A stretch of 6,338 bases of DNA, taken from the NCBI GenBank assembly GCA_900548565.1, contig URKV01000104.1, positions 1 through 6,338 of the forward strand. Reading direction: 5' to 3'. The notes beneath the pieces were generated by a model. It made no database searches. It was given only the letters and a program-made list of their open reading frames with translations, and was not told the origin of the DNA. Made by a program: the position numbers and the translations under genes. The stretch comes from an uncultured Collinsella sp. Its GTDB lineage: Bacteria > Actinomycetota > Coriobacteriia > Coriobacteriales > Coriobacteriaceae. Of this stretch, positions 1-4,844 are shown piece after piece; positions within the stretch are counted from its first letter, which is position 1, and each line of letters starts with the position of its first letter.

Positions 1-65
1 AGGCAGAGGCGATCCGGGCCGATTTGCGCACGCTGCTCGCGGCGGCACGGGCAGGCGGCGAGTAA
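1..65 (+). CDS. 3' end of an unidentified plus-strand gene
   Basis: An open frame enters from the left edge and reads AEAIRADLRTLLAAARAGGE before TAA at 63-65. The peptide is Ala/Leu/Arg-rich and looks like a C-terminal amphipathic helix, as in many regulators and cytoplasmic proteins, but 20 residues are too few to name a family. The gene converges on the hydrolase operon that ends at 140. No convincing hairpin plus T-run was found in the 74 bases between them. Confidence 0.45.
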   Translation, partial: AEAIRADLRTLLAAARAGGE

Positions 66-139
66 CGCGACGAGGCGTCTTGCAGCAAACCGTCCTCGAT
101 AAATGCATGACCGTTAATAAGTAAAAAGCAAGGTGCGTC

Positions 140-1111
140 TTATTTCAAATACTCCTCAAAGAATGCCTTCAGCTTTCCAAACGGAATGACGTCCATCTGA
201 TCGTAGAGGTCGGTGTGGTTGGCACCGGGGATAATGAGCAATTCCTTGTTGTCTCCAGTCAGTTTGCCGTACGCGGTTTCGCTGAAATAGCGGGAGTGCG
301 CCTTCTCGCCATGCACCAGCAGCACGGCGGAGCGGATCTCGCCGGCGTACTGTAAGATCGGCATATTCAAAAACGACAGCGAGGACGTCACATTCCAGCC
401 ACCGTTTGAGCCCAGGCTGCGGGGATGGTAGCCTCGCGGAGTCTTGTAGTAGGCGTAATAGTCCGCCACAAACTGCGGCGCGTCATCGGGCAGCTGATCG
501 ACCACGCCGCCCGCCAGCGCGTAGCTGTCATTTTTATAGTCCTCGGTGCGCTGCGCGTTCAGCGCTTTACGCTTTTCGAAGCGCGCCTGCTCGGAATCCT
601 CGGCGTCAAAGTAGCCGTTTGCGGTCACACGGGTCATGTCGTACATCGTCATAGCAGCAGTAGCTTTGATACGAGTGTCGATGGCTGCGGCATTGATTGC
701 CATGCCGCCCCAGCCGCAGATGCCGATGATGCCGATGCGCTCCGGATCGACGTTTTCCTGTACCGAGAGGAAATCCACCGCTGCGCAGAAATCCTCGGTG
801 TTGATGTCCGGCGATGCCACATAGCGGGGCGCACCGCCGCTCTCGCCGGTATAGGACGGGTCGAAGGCAATCGCGAAAAAGCCCAGCTCCGCCATTTTCT
901 GCGCATAAAGGCCGGACGTTTGCTCCTTCACCGCGCCAAACGGACCGCTGACGGCGATGGCAGGCAGCTTGCCCTCCACGTTCTTTGGCACGTAGACGTC
1001 GGCCGCCAGCGTGATGCCGTATCGGTTGTGGAAAGTCGCCTTGCTGTGCTCAACCTTGTCGTTTTTGGGGAACACCTTGTCCCATTCCTGCGTCAGTTTC
1101 AACTGCTCCAT
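140..1111 (-). CDS. Alpha/beta hydrolase, dienelactone hydrolase/YcjY-like
   Basis: A complete 323-residue cytoplasmic alpha/beta hydrolase. After an N-terminal strand region (about 25-60), the FDPSYTGESGG segment (83-93) follows the early core strands. The nucleophile elbow is IGIICGWGG-like: GICGWGG at 130-136, placing Cys132 where serine hydrolases carry Ser, as in dienelactone-hydrolase relatives. The LLVHGE strand (264-269) probably supplies the acid, and GANHTDLY (296-303) gives catalytic His299. There is no signal peptide. The substrate cannot be read from sequence; ester, lactone or thioester cleavage is family-level knowledge. It is the second gene of a leftward operon, with its ATG only 2 bp after the stop of the cupin fusion gene and an AAGGAGG site at 1119-1125 spaced 7 nt, so the two are almost certainly co-transcribed. 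A long open frame on the opposite strand (425-1117) is a high-GC shadow. Confidence 0.9.
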   Translation of the reverse strand: MEQLKLTQEWDKVFPKNDKVEHSKATFHNRYGITLAADVYVPKNVEGKLPAIAVSGPFGAVKEQTSGLYAQKMAELGFFAIAFDPSYTGESGGAPRYVASPDINTEDFCAAVDFLSVQENVDPERIGIIGICGWGGMAINAAAIDTRIKATAAMTMYDMTRVTANGYFDAEDSEQARFEKRKALNAQRTEDYKNDSYALAGGVVDQLPDDAPQFVADYYAYYKTPRGYHPRSLGSNGGWNVTSSLSFLNMPILQYAGEIRSAVLLVHGEKAHSRYFSETAYGKLTGDNKELLIIPGANHTDLYDQMDVIPFGKLKAFFEEYLK

Positions 1112-1113
1112 GC

Positions 1114-1881
1114 CTAAGCCTCCTTGTCGGTCGCTTTAAGGTATTGCTCGTCGATCACGGGCTCCAACCACTCGTTGGAGGCCTCCTCGCCCGGAACCTC
1201 CAGCGCGAGATGGGAGAACCAGCTCTCGGGCGCGGCTCCGTGCCAATGTTTCACACCCGGGGCGATGTTGACCACGTCGCCAGGGCGCAGCTCCTGTGCC
1301 GATTTGCCCCATTCCTGGTAAAACCCTCGACCGGCCACGCAGACGAGGATCTGTCCGCCACCGCTTTTGGCGTGATGGACGTGCCAGTTGTTGCGGCAGC
1401 CGGGCTCAAACGTCACGTTGTAGACGCCGACCTGCTCGGTGGAAAGGGGCGCGAGGTAGCTTTGCCCAATAAAGTACTTCGCAAATGCGTCGTTGGGGGC
1501 ACCGATAGGAAAGGCCATCTCGTTTTGGTGTCGGGCCTTTGCGTCGGCGCCGTCGTCCTCGTCCGCCCAGACCTCCTTCGCCATGCGGAAGGCCACCCAC
1601 GCCTTGGGCCATCCCGCATAAAACGCCGCGTGCGTAATGATTTCCGCTATCTCAGCCCTGGTCACACCGTTGTTCTTTGCGGACATCAGATGATATTTAA
1701 ACGAAGAGTCCGTCAGCCCCTGCGCCATCAGGGCAATCATCGTCACTATGCTGCGGTCGCGCAAGGAAAGCTCGCCCTCCCGGCTCCACACCTCGCCGAA
1801 CAGCACGTCGTCGTTGAGCTGTGCGAATTTGGGGGCAAAGTCCCCCAGGGCATCTCTGCCCGCCGTCTGCTTAATTGCCAT
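1114..1881 (-). CDS. Carboxymuconolactone decarboxylase-cupin fusion protein
   Basis: A 255-residue two-domain protein starting at 1881. Residues about 20-105 are a carboxymuconolactone decarboxylase (CMD/AhpD-like) helical domain with the E80-x3-H84-x3-Y88-x-G90-W-P pattern. It has no CxxC, so AhpD-type thiol peroxidase chemistry is unlikely. Residues about 150-235 are a cupin. Motif 1 has G161, H167-x-H169 and G184, with Gln177 where the usual metal-binding Glu lies. Motif 2 is GDVVNIAPGVKHWHG (201-215), giving PG at 208-209 and His212/His214. A single divalent metal held by two His, Gln and His is inferred. The exact reaction is unknown; CMD-cupin fusions are generally annotated as such and found with redox enzymes. 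An ATG at 1914 would add 11 residues but lacks a ribosome site, whereas AGGAGG at 1891-1896 serves 1881. First intact gene of the MerR-facing operon. Confidence 0.88.
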   Translation of the reverse strand: MAIKQTAGRDALGDFAPKFAQLNDDVLFGEVWSREGELSLRDRSIVTMIALMAQGLTDSSFKYHLMSAKNNGVTRAEIAEIITHAAFYAGWPKAWVAFRMAKEVWADEDDGADAKARHQNEMAFPIGAPNDAFAKYFIGQSYLAPLSTEQVGVYNVTFEPGCRNNWHVHHAKSGGGQILVCVAGRGFYQEWGKSAQELRPGDVVNIAPGVKHWHGAAPESWFSHLALEVPGEEASNEWLEPVIDEQYLKATDKEA

Positions 1882-1890
1882 GATCGATGT

Positions 1891-1896
1891 CCTCCT
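1891..1896 (-). promoter_or_regulatory. Ribosome binding site fixing the CMD-cupin start
   Basis: The minus strand reads AGGAGG nine nucleotides before the ATG at 1881. The in-frame ATG at 1914 lies upstream of this site and has no Shine-Dalgarno of its own, so 1881 is the preferred start. Confidence 0.8.
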
Positions 1897-1945
1897 ATCG
1901 ATGGTTCTGGACACGAATCTGTCTCCGCGCGGCTAAGTAGCCCGC

Positions 1946-2044
1946 CTAGATTTCCATGCCCATTCGTTGCGCCTGTTCCAGAGCGGGATGCCCGGCGATA
2001 TCGCCCACACCGTTCACGCCGCCGGCGAAAACCGTTTTGCCCAT
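1946..2044 (-). pseudogene. Short relic of a flavodoxin/NADPH-dependent FMN reductase-like gene
   Basis: A 32-codon minus-strand frame begins ATG at 2044 and ends TAG at 1946-1948. It contains FAGGVNGVGDIAGHPALEQA followed by QRMGMEI. From memory, the GGVNxVGDIxGxPALxxAxxMG pattern resembles the extreme C-terminus of flavodoxin-family/NADPH-dependent reductases, which are about 150-200 residues long, so this would be only the tail. The frame stays open upstream of the ATG as far as a TAG near 2065. AAGGGG at 2054-2059, nine nt before the ATG, could still drive translation. It lies between the MerR-type promoter and the CMD-cupin gene, exactly where a first operon gene would be, which suggests a deletion removed most of it. 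A functional 32-residue leader peptide is the alternative. The family match is a recollection, not an alignment. Confidence 0.45.
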
Positions 2045-2087
2045 TACGGACCACCCCTTGCGCTACCGATTTGTATTGACGAGAATG

Positions 2088-2118
2088 AAGGTAATACCTA
2101 AACCTGACTTTAGGTCAA
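2088..2118 (-). promoter_or_regulatory. MerR-type promoter and operator for the leftward operon
   Basis: On the minus strand, TTGACC (2118-2113) and TACCTT (2093-2088) are separated by 19 bp, the long spacer typical of MerR-activated promoters. Within it lies a perfect dyad, ACCTAAA-N6-TTTAGGT (2096-2115). MerR proteins bind such dyads and untwist the DNA to align the two boxes. A 16-bp reading with TATTAC (2096-2091) as the -10 is possible, so the -10 is the weaker part. The dyad lies between the divergent merR-family gene and the operon, so it probably also autoregulates the regulator. Confidence 0.72.
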
Positions 2119-2149
2119 GGAATGTATTCGAGATTTATTCGGAGGGGCC

Positions 2150-2590
2150 ATGTACACAATCGGACAGGTGGCGGAAATGTTCGGCTTGCCCGCCTCAACG
2201 CTGCGGTATTACGACAAGCAGGGATTGTTCCCGGGGCTGGAGCGGACGTCCGGCATTCGCCGATTCGGCGATACGGAACTCGAGGCGCTTCGGGTCATCG
2301 AATGCCTGAAGAAGGCGGGAATGGAGATCAAGGACATCCGTCTGTTCATGGAATGGTGTGCAGAAGGTCCATCAACATACCCCCAGCGCAAGGCCATGTT
2401 CGAGGAGCGGAAGGCCCACATGGAGTCGGAGATCGCGAAGATGAACCGTGCCCTGGACATGTTGAAGTTCAAATGCTGGTACTACGAGCAAGCGATTCAA
2501 GATGGCAGCGAGGATAGGCTGGAGGCGCTGATTCCCGACAATTTGCCGGAAGAGATCAAAGAAGTCTACGAGAACGCCCACGCTCGATAA
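2150..2590 (+). CDS. MerR family transcriptional regulator
   Basis: A complete 146-residue DNA-binding activator. Residues 1-20 hold the winged helix-turn-helix signature (MYTIGQVAEMFGLPASTLRYY), followed by DKQGLFPG and the wing R32-TSGIRRF-39. Residues 43-70 are the second helix pair (LEALRVIECLKKAGMEIKDI), and about 75-115 is the long dimerisation helix. The short C-terminus lacks a recognisable ligand domain or the Cys clusters of metal sensors. Single cysteines at 52, 70 and 109 could be redox or electrophile sensors as in AdhR/NmlR relatives, but this is inference. GGAGGGG at 2141-2147 is the ribosome site. It is divergent from the CMD-cupin/hydrolase operon and shares the intergenic dyad, so it is the probable activator of that operon. 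Confidence 0.92.
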   Translation: MYTIGQVAEMFGLPASTLRYYDKQGLFPGLERTSGIRRFGDTELEALRVIECLKKAGMEIKDIRLFMEWCAEGPSTYPQRKAMFEERKAHMESEIAKMNRALDMLKFKCWYYEQAIQDGSEDRLEALIPDNLPEEIKEVYENAHAR

Positions 2591-2602
2591 TGCCGACCGA
2601 TC

Positions 2603-2870
2603 TCAAGGGAATTCGGTGAGGAGTCCTCTTCGGTTAGTGATGTACTTCTTCCCCTTGATGTCGTAGCGCTTCGCCTCATAGAAGGCGAAAGCGTCGCGGA
2701 GGTACGAGATATAGCGCCCGACGGTGACGTGGTTGGTGGGAACCCTGTTGGCGTCGAGGACGTTGGCGATGTTGTTGGGCGAGTTGAGGTTGCCGGAGTT
2801 GTCCATCATGTACTCGGCCAGCCTCTCCAACACGGTGGAGTCGGTACGTATTGCGGTCTACCCAAGCCAT
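2603..2870 (-). pseudogene. Internally deleted DUF4143-type AAA ATPase relic
   Basis: The minus-strand ATG at 2870, with AAGGAG at 2877-2882 six nt upstream, opens MAWVDRNTY, which resembles the first residues of DUF4143 ATP-binding proteins (commonly a few residues before a Tyr, then the Walker A strand). The Walker A half is absent. Instead, in another frame, from about 2845 the sequence reads TDSTVLERLAEYMMDN, then NNIANVLDAN, TVGRYISYLRDAFAFYEAKR and YDIKGKKY. This is the middle region of such ATPases just before the DUF4143 domain. It then ends after an unrelated tail at TGA 2603-2605. An intact protein of this family has roughly 400 residues. About nine codons of the N-terminus are therefore joined out of frame to an internal fragment that also lacks its C-terminus. 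It is very probably non-functional. Confidence 0.75.
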
Positions 2871-2878
2871 AATCCACT

Positions 2879-2929
2879 CCTTCTCGGTTTCGAAACTCGA
2901 TTATTTCTAAAGTTTCGAAACCGAGAAGG
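2879..2929. repeat. Perfect 19-bp inverted repeat with embedded GTTTCGAAAC palindromes
   Basis: CCTTCTCGGTTTCGAAACT (2879-2897) and its exact reverse complement (2911-2929) flank a 13-bp AT-rich spacer. Each arm carries the self-palindrome GTTTCGAAAC (2887-2896 and 2912-2921), with centres 25 bp apart. On the minus strand the arm's end forms part of the AAGGAG ribosome site of the ATPase relic. It could be a two-site operator over a promoter (the AT-rich centre contains AATAAT on the minus strand), an RNA hairpin masking the ribosome site, or a mobile-element end. The sequence alone does not decide. Confidence 0.9.
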
Positions 2930-2955
2930 CAATGTGCACAAGGATGCATCAAGGA

Positions 2956-3133
2956 GCGAATCCCAGTAGCGCCATGTCAGCAGCGATGCCGGGCGCATTC
3001 GCACGTGCTACAATCCAACCACCAGAGATGAAAACACAGTCCCCGTCGGGTAGTCGTGGGCGTGCGCTAGTCCGCATCAGTAACCTGCCTCCTTGGTTGT
3101 CCCTTCTCTGCATGGTCATCTACATAAAGGAGG
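2956..3133 (+). ncRNA. Candidate yjdF-class (azaaromatic) riboswitch leader
   Basis: About 200 bases without a gene precede yjdF, and they fold. GCGAAT (2956-2961) pairs with ATTCGC (2997-3002), enclosing GCGCC (2969-2973)/GGCGC (2992-2996). TGCG (3063-3066) pairs with CGCA (3073-3076). CAGAGA (3023-3028) can pair with TCTCTG (3105-3110). The expression platform looks translational: CCTCCTT (3088-3094) is fully complementary to the AAGGAGG ribosome site (3127-3133), while the adjacent TGGTTG (3094-3099) can pair back with CAACCA (3016-3021). In Firmicutes the yjdF RNA motif is found almost only upstream of this gene family and binds azaaromatic compounds. I cannot align it to the motif consensus, so the class assignment rests on gene context plus pairings. 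Confidence 0.6.
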
Positions 3134-3141
3134 AACCAACC

Positions 3142-3561
3142 ATGCAGATCAGCGTGTCGTCCACCCTGACCGTATATCACGACGGTCAATTCTGGGTCGG
3201 GCTGGCGGAACATGTCGAGGACGGAAGGTACGGCGTCGCCCGCATCGTCTTCGGCGCGGAGCCGTCCGATGAGGAGATCCTGCGATTCGTTACAAGCGAA
3301 TGGGAGAAGCTCTCGTTCTTCGGCGACAAGGTCACTGAAACAAGCAAGCCCGCGAAGAACCCCAAACGGCGCGCCCGCGAGGCAGCGAAAGCCCTTAAAC
3401 GGCCCGCGGTGAGCACCAAGGCACAACAGGCGCTCGCGGCACAGCGGGAAGCGATGAAGCGGGAGTCGGCTCAAGCAAGAAGTCAGCGTCGCGCGGATGA
3501 GGCGGAGACGCGCTTCGAGCAGCGAAAGTTGAAGCGCAAGCAGAAACATCGCGGGCATTGA
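3142..3561 (+). CDS. yjdF: YjdF family protein (DUF2992)
   Basis: A 139-residue protein collinear with Bacillus subtilis YjdF. The N-terminal part (7-60) has LTVYHDGQFWVGLAE, then ARIVFGAEPSDEEIL (33-47). The middle has the NPKRRAREAAKA motif (73-84) and STKAQQALAAQREAMKRE (91-108). The C-terminus (100-139) is a highly charged Lys/Arg/Gln/Glu-rich helix, probably coiled-coil or nucleic-acid-binding, ending KRKQKHRGH. There is no signal peptide or membrane segment. The biochemical role is unknown; the family is linked to responses to azaaromatic compounds through its riboswitch. The start at 3142 is fixed by AAGGAGG at 3127-3133, spaced 8 nt, and by homology beginning at MQISVSS. An in-frame ATG at 2932 would translate the structured leader and is rejected. 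The gene stands alone on the plus strand. Confidence 0.92.
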   Translation: MQISVSSTLTVYHDGQFWVGLAEHVEDGRYGVARIVFGAEPSDEEILRFVTSEWEKLSFFGDKVTETSKPAKNPKRRAREAAKALKRPAVSTKAQQALAAQREAMKRESAQARSQRRADEAETRFEQRKLKRKQKHRGH

Positions 3562-3721
3562 TCGCTATTTGCAGCAAGGCAAACCATATACAGCAGCGGC
3601 GCCAGTTCCACTTGAAGCCGACGCCGCGTAGACGCTGATGGTAACGGCTATGCACGGGCACGGGCGCGCCACCGCACTTCACAGCTTGTTTCTCAAGTAT
3701 TTGGGACGCACACGCGGCGTT
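3562..3721. other. Intergenic region with no recognised gene
   Basis: This lies between the convergent yjdF and toxin-like genes. There is a weak TTTGC/GCAAA hairpin just after the yjdF stop but no T-run, so no yjdF terminator can be called. The minus strand has a short open frame containing GVGFKWNWRRCC that runs on as antisense into the 3' end of yjdF. I do not recognise it and found no ribosome site, so it is not called a gene. Confidence 0.4.
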
Positions 3722-3761
3722 CAAAAATGCGGAGCGACTCCGCATGGCTCGAGACTGAGCC
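3722..3761 (-). terminator. Rho-independent terminator of the toxin-like gene
   Basis: ATGCGGAG (3727-3734) and CTCCGCAT (3738-3745) form a perfect 8-bp stem with a 3-nt loop. On the minus strand the stem is followed directly by five T (3727-3723). A second stem, GGCTC (3746-3750)/GAGCC (3757-3761), lies between it and the stop codon of the leftward gene at 3770, about 25 bp away. Polarity fits the minus-strand gene, not yjdF. Confidence 0.85.
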
Positions 3762-3769
3762 GAGGTGCC

Positions 3770-4219
3770 CTACTTCTCGCCCTCCAGCAGCCCCACGATA
3801 CGGTCGATGTCGACGGCAAAGCGAGGCTTTCCCTCGCGCTCGTAGCGATCGAGGTATGCCTGGCACTCGGAGACAATGCGCTTGGTATTGCCGTCGATGA
3901 TGTGCTGGAGCGTCTCGTAGTAGGCCGAGCCCTCGGTCCTGAAGCGGCGCTGGTAGGCCTTGGTTATGGGGAACATCTTGATGTAGTGGATGCCGTGGCG
4001 GCAGCCGGGGCGCGTCGTGGGGCGGGGTGGCAACGCAAAGTACTGGTCTTTGGGCACGTTAGGGGCAATGTTGGAACGCAGCGGCACGGCGAAGTCCCTG
4101 CGCTTCCCGTGGAAACGCAGCCTCACCACCACGATGCAGGGGCGATTGTGCTTAAGCATGAGTTCGCGGTCGCCCTCGACGAGGTCGAAGAAGTCCTGGG
4201 AGATGGATACGATCTTCAT
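3770..4219 (-). CDS. Type III toxin-antitoxin endoribonuclease-like protein (ToxN/AbiQ/TenpN group)
   Basis: A 149-residue basic protein. Features shared, from memory, with type III toxins are: MKIVSISQDFFDLV at the N-terminus (ToxN starts with a similar short strand and helix); a conserved strand pair RPCIVVVRLRFHGKRRDFAVPLRSN (26-50), close to the 'IVVVxLxG...FAIPLRS' pattern of TenpN and the 'G..LAPLTS' segment of ToxN; HYIKMFPITKAY (about 78-89); and a C-terminal helical pair YYETLQHIIDGNTKRIVSECQAYLDR (about 100-125). Length fits the 150-170 residues of that fold. Such toxins cleave mRNA and are held inactive by a repeat-containing RNA encoded immediately upstream; many defend against phage. 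The gene is monocistronic, with its own promoter near 4370 and a terminator. I see no obvious AGGAGG at the start (GGGGGC at about 4226-4231 may serve). Family assignment is by pattern memory and could be wrong. Confidence 0.55.
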   Translation of the reverse strand: MKIVSISQDFFDLVEGDRELMLKHNRPCIVVVRLRFHGKRRDFAVPLRSNIAPNVPKDQYFALPPRPTTRPGCRHGIHYIKMFPITKAYQRRFRTEGSAYYETLQHIIDGNTKRIVSECQAYLDRYEREGKPRFAVDIDRIVGLLEGEK

Positions 4220-4244
4220 CGGTTACGCCCCCTTCATACGAAGC

Positions 4245-4363
4245 GGGGCCCGCATCGCTGCAGGCCCCTACAGGTGGGCGATATTCTACGCCTTGCGGCA
4301 CCCCGTCGCCCACGGAGGTTAAACGTACACGTAAGCCGTACTCTGAAAGCCGCGGCTTCCGGC
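4245..4363 (-). ncRNA. Hairpin-rich leader, candidate RNA antitoxin
   Basis: Between the inferred transcription start (about 4363) and the toxin-like gene, the minus strand carries the palindrome AAGCCGCGGCTT (4347-4358). Next are two imperfect tandem units beginning CGGCTT (4352-4339 and 4338-4326), then an 8-bp stem GTGGGCGA (4274-4281)/TCGCCCAC (4306-4313) with an inner GCC-TTGC-GGC hairpin. Last comes GGGGCC (4245-4250)/GGCCCC (4263-4268). Type III antitoxins lie exactly here, but they normally show two or more repeats of about 35-45 nt and a terminator. I see neither clearly; the tandem units are only 13-14 nt. Confidence 0.35.
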
Positions 4364-4369
4364 AAGTAG

Positions 4370-4378
4370 TTTATACCA
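4370..4378 (-). promoter_or_regulatory. Extended -10 promoter for the toxin-like transcript
   Basis: The minus strand reads TGGTATAAA (4378-4370), a TGn-extended -10 box. TTGAAA at 4395-4390 is only 14 bp upstream, too close for a standard -35, but an extended -10 can act without one. It is placed about 150 bp upstream of the toxin-like start, leaving room for a structured RNA. Confidence 0.55.
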
Positions 4379-4547
4379 CGAAAGGTCGCTTTCAATGCGC
4401 ATAGCTCGCAAAATAACACTCGCTGGGCCGTTTCGGCGTGCTCAACCTCCGCTCGATCTTACGCATGTTTTTTGGGAGGGCATGAATCGTCGCCCGTCAC
4501 GGCGGCTTATACAGCCGTTTGCCTTTTTCGATTTAGCGTATTGCTCT
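4379..4547. other. Region without a recognised gene
   Basis: No coding frame here resembles a known protein. CGGCT-TATAC-AGCCG (4503-4517), followed by a T-rich tract to 4528, is terminator-like on the plus strand, but no plus-strand gene precedes it closely. The stretch probably includes the site where the TetR gene body was lost. Confidence 0.35.
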
Positions 4548-4649
4548 TCAGATCATCGTTGTGTGCTCGTAGCTGCGCTCCACGAGGAGCCGCTCGGCAA
4601 CGTCGAGAATATTCTCGACCGTCTCCTCCGGGTACTTATTGCGTGCCAC
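4548..4649 (-). pseudogene. Truncated TetR family regulator (N-terminal 33 residues)
   Basis: From GTG at 4649 the minus strand reads ARNKYPEETVENILDVAERL then LVERSYEHTTMI and TGA at 4548-4550. This is the opening of a TetR DNA-binding domain: the first helix and the 'A..LF.E.GY..TT' segment. The recognition helix (usually '..IVDALGMSKGAVYHHF') and the whole ligand domain are missing; an intact protein has about 190-200 residues. GGAGG about 5 nt before the GTG and a palindromic operator just upstream are preserved. It is divergent from the lantibiotic-immunity ABC genes, the usual place for a local repressor. The fragment cannot bind DNA as a TetR dimer. I found no continuation in another frame downstream. 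Confidence 0.72.
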
Positions 4650-4666
4650 GGGCACCTCCGTCCTTG

Positions 4667-4678
4667 TTATCGCGATAA
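4667..4678. promoter_or_regulatory. Palindromic TetR-type operator
   Basis: TTATCGCGATAA is a perfect 12-bp palindrome, 18 bp upstream of the truncated TetR start. With its flanks the minus strand reads TGTTTATCGCGATAACA, nearly symmetric over 17 bp apart from one extra T. Position and symmetry fit autoregulation by the lost TetR protein, and possibly control of the divergent ABC genes starting 167 bp away. Confidence 0.6.
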
Positions 4679-4762
4679 ACATACCATGAGTGGCGTACGG
4701 GTCGTGAAGGGCTGGTGCCAAAAGAGCCCAACGACCGTTACAGCTTCGTTAGAAACGCGCCC

Positions 4763-4837
4763 CACCATGGATGGTGAACCCGAAAGGTAAGGCGCGCAGG
4801 CACGGCGACTCGGCCCGCGCGCCCGGAAGAGAAAGGA
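4763..4837 (+). promoter_or_regulatory. Leader of the ABC operon: hairpins and ribosome site
   Basis: The leader contains CACCAT-GG-ATGGTG (4763-4776) and a 7-bp stem, GGCGCGC (4791-4797)/GCGCGCC (4817-4823), ending 8 bases before AAAGGA (4832-4837). That ribosome site lies 7 nt before ATG 4845 and decides this start over the ATG at 4854. No clear -35/-10 pair was found. The stems may be incidental in such G+C-rich DNA. Confidence 0.4.
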
Positions 4838-4844
4838 CGAACCC

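Noticed and set aside
425..1117. Long plus-strand open frame opposite the hydrolase
   Set aside because: It is antisense to a gene with clear catalytic motifs, has no family resemblance, and is expected in G+C-rich DNA.
1144..2079. 311-codon plus-strand open frame opposite the CMD-cupin gene
   Set aside because: It is antisense to a protein with textbook cupin motifs and runs through the MerR promoter region. No ribosome site or domain was seen.
2596..2617. ACCGA/TCGGT hairpin as a terminator for the MerR gene
   Set aside because: The stem is 5 bp with a 12-nt loop and no T-run follows on the plus strand.
2932..3141. N-terminal extension of YjdF from ATG 2932
   Set aside because: The extension would translate a strongly structured leader. 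The AAGGAGG site and family homology both start the protein at 3142.
4326..4352. Tandem CGGCTT units as the type III antitoxin repeat
   Set aside because: Two imperfect 13-14 nt units are much shorter than known antitoxin repeats. Noted as structure, not as proof of an antitoxin.
3638..4369. 243-codon plus-strand frame opposite the toxin-like gene
   Set aside because: Its sequence is low-complexity Val/Ala/Gly/Leu without motifs. The minus strand has promoter, terminator and a family-like protein.
4395..4790. 131-codon plus-strand frame between toxin and ABC genes
   Set aside because: It runs antisense across the TetR relic and its operator, has no ribosome site and resembles no family.
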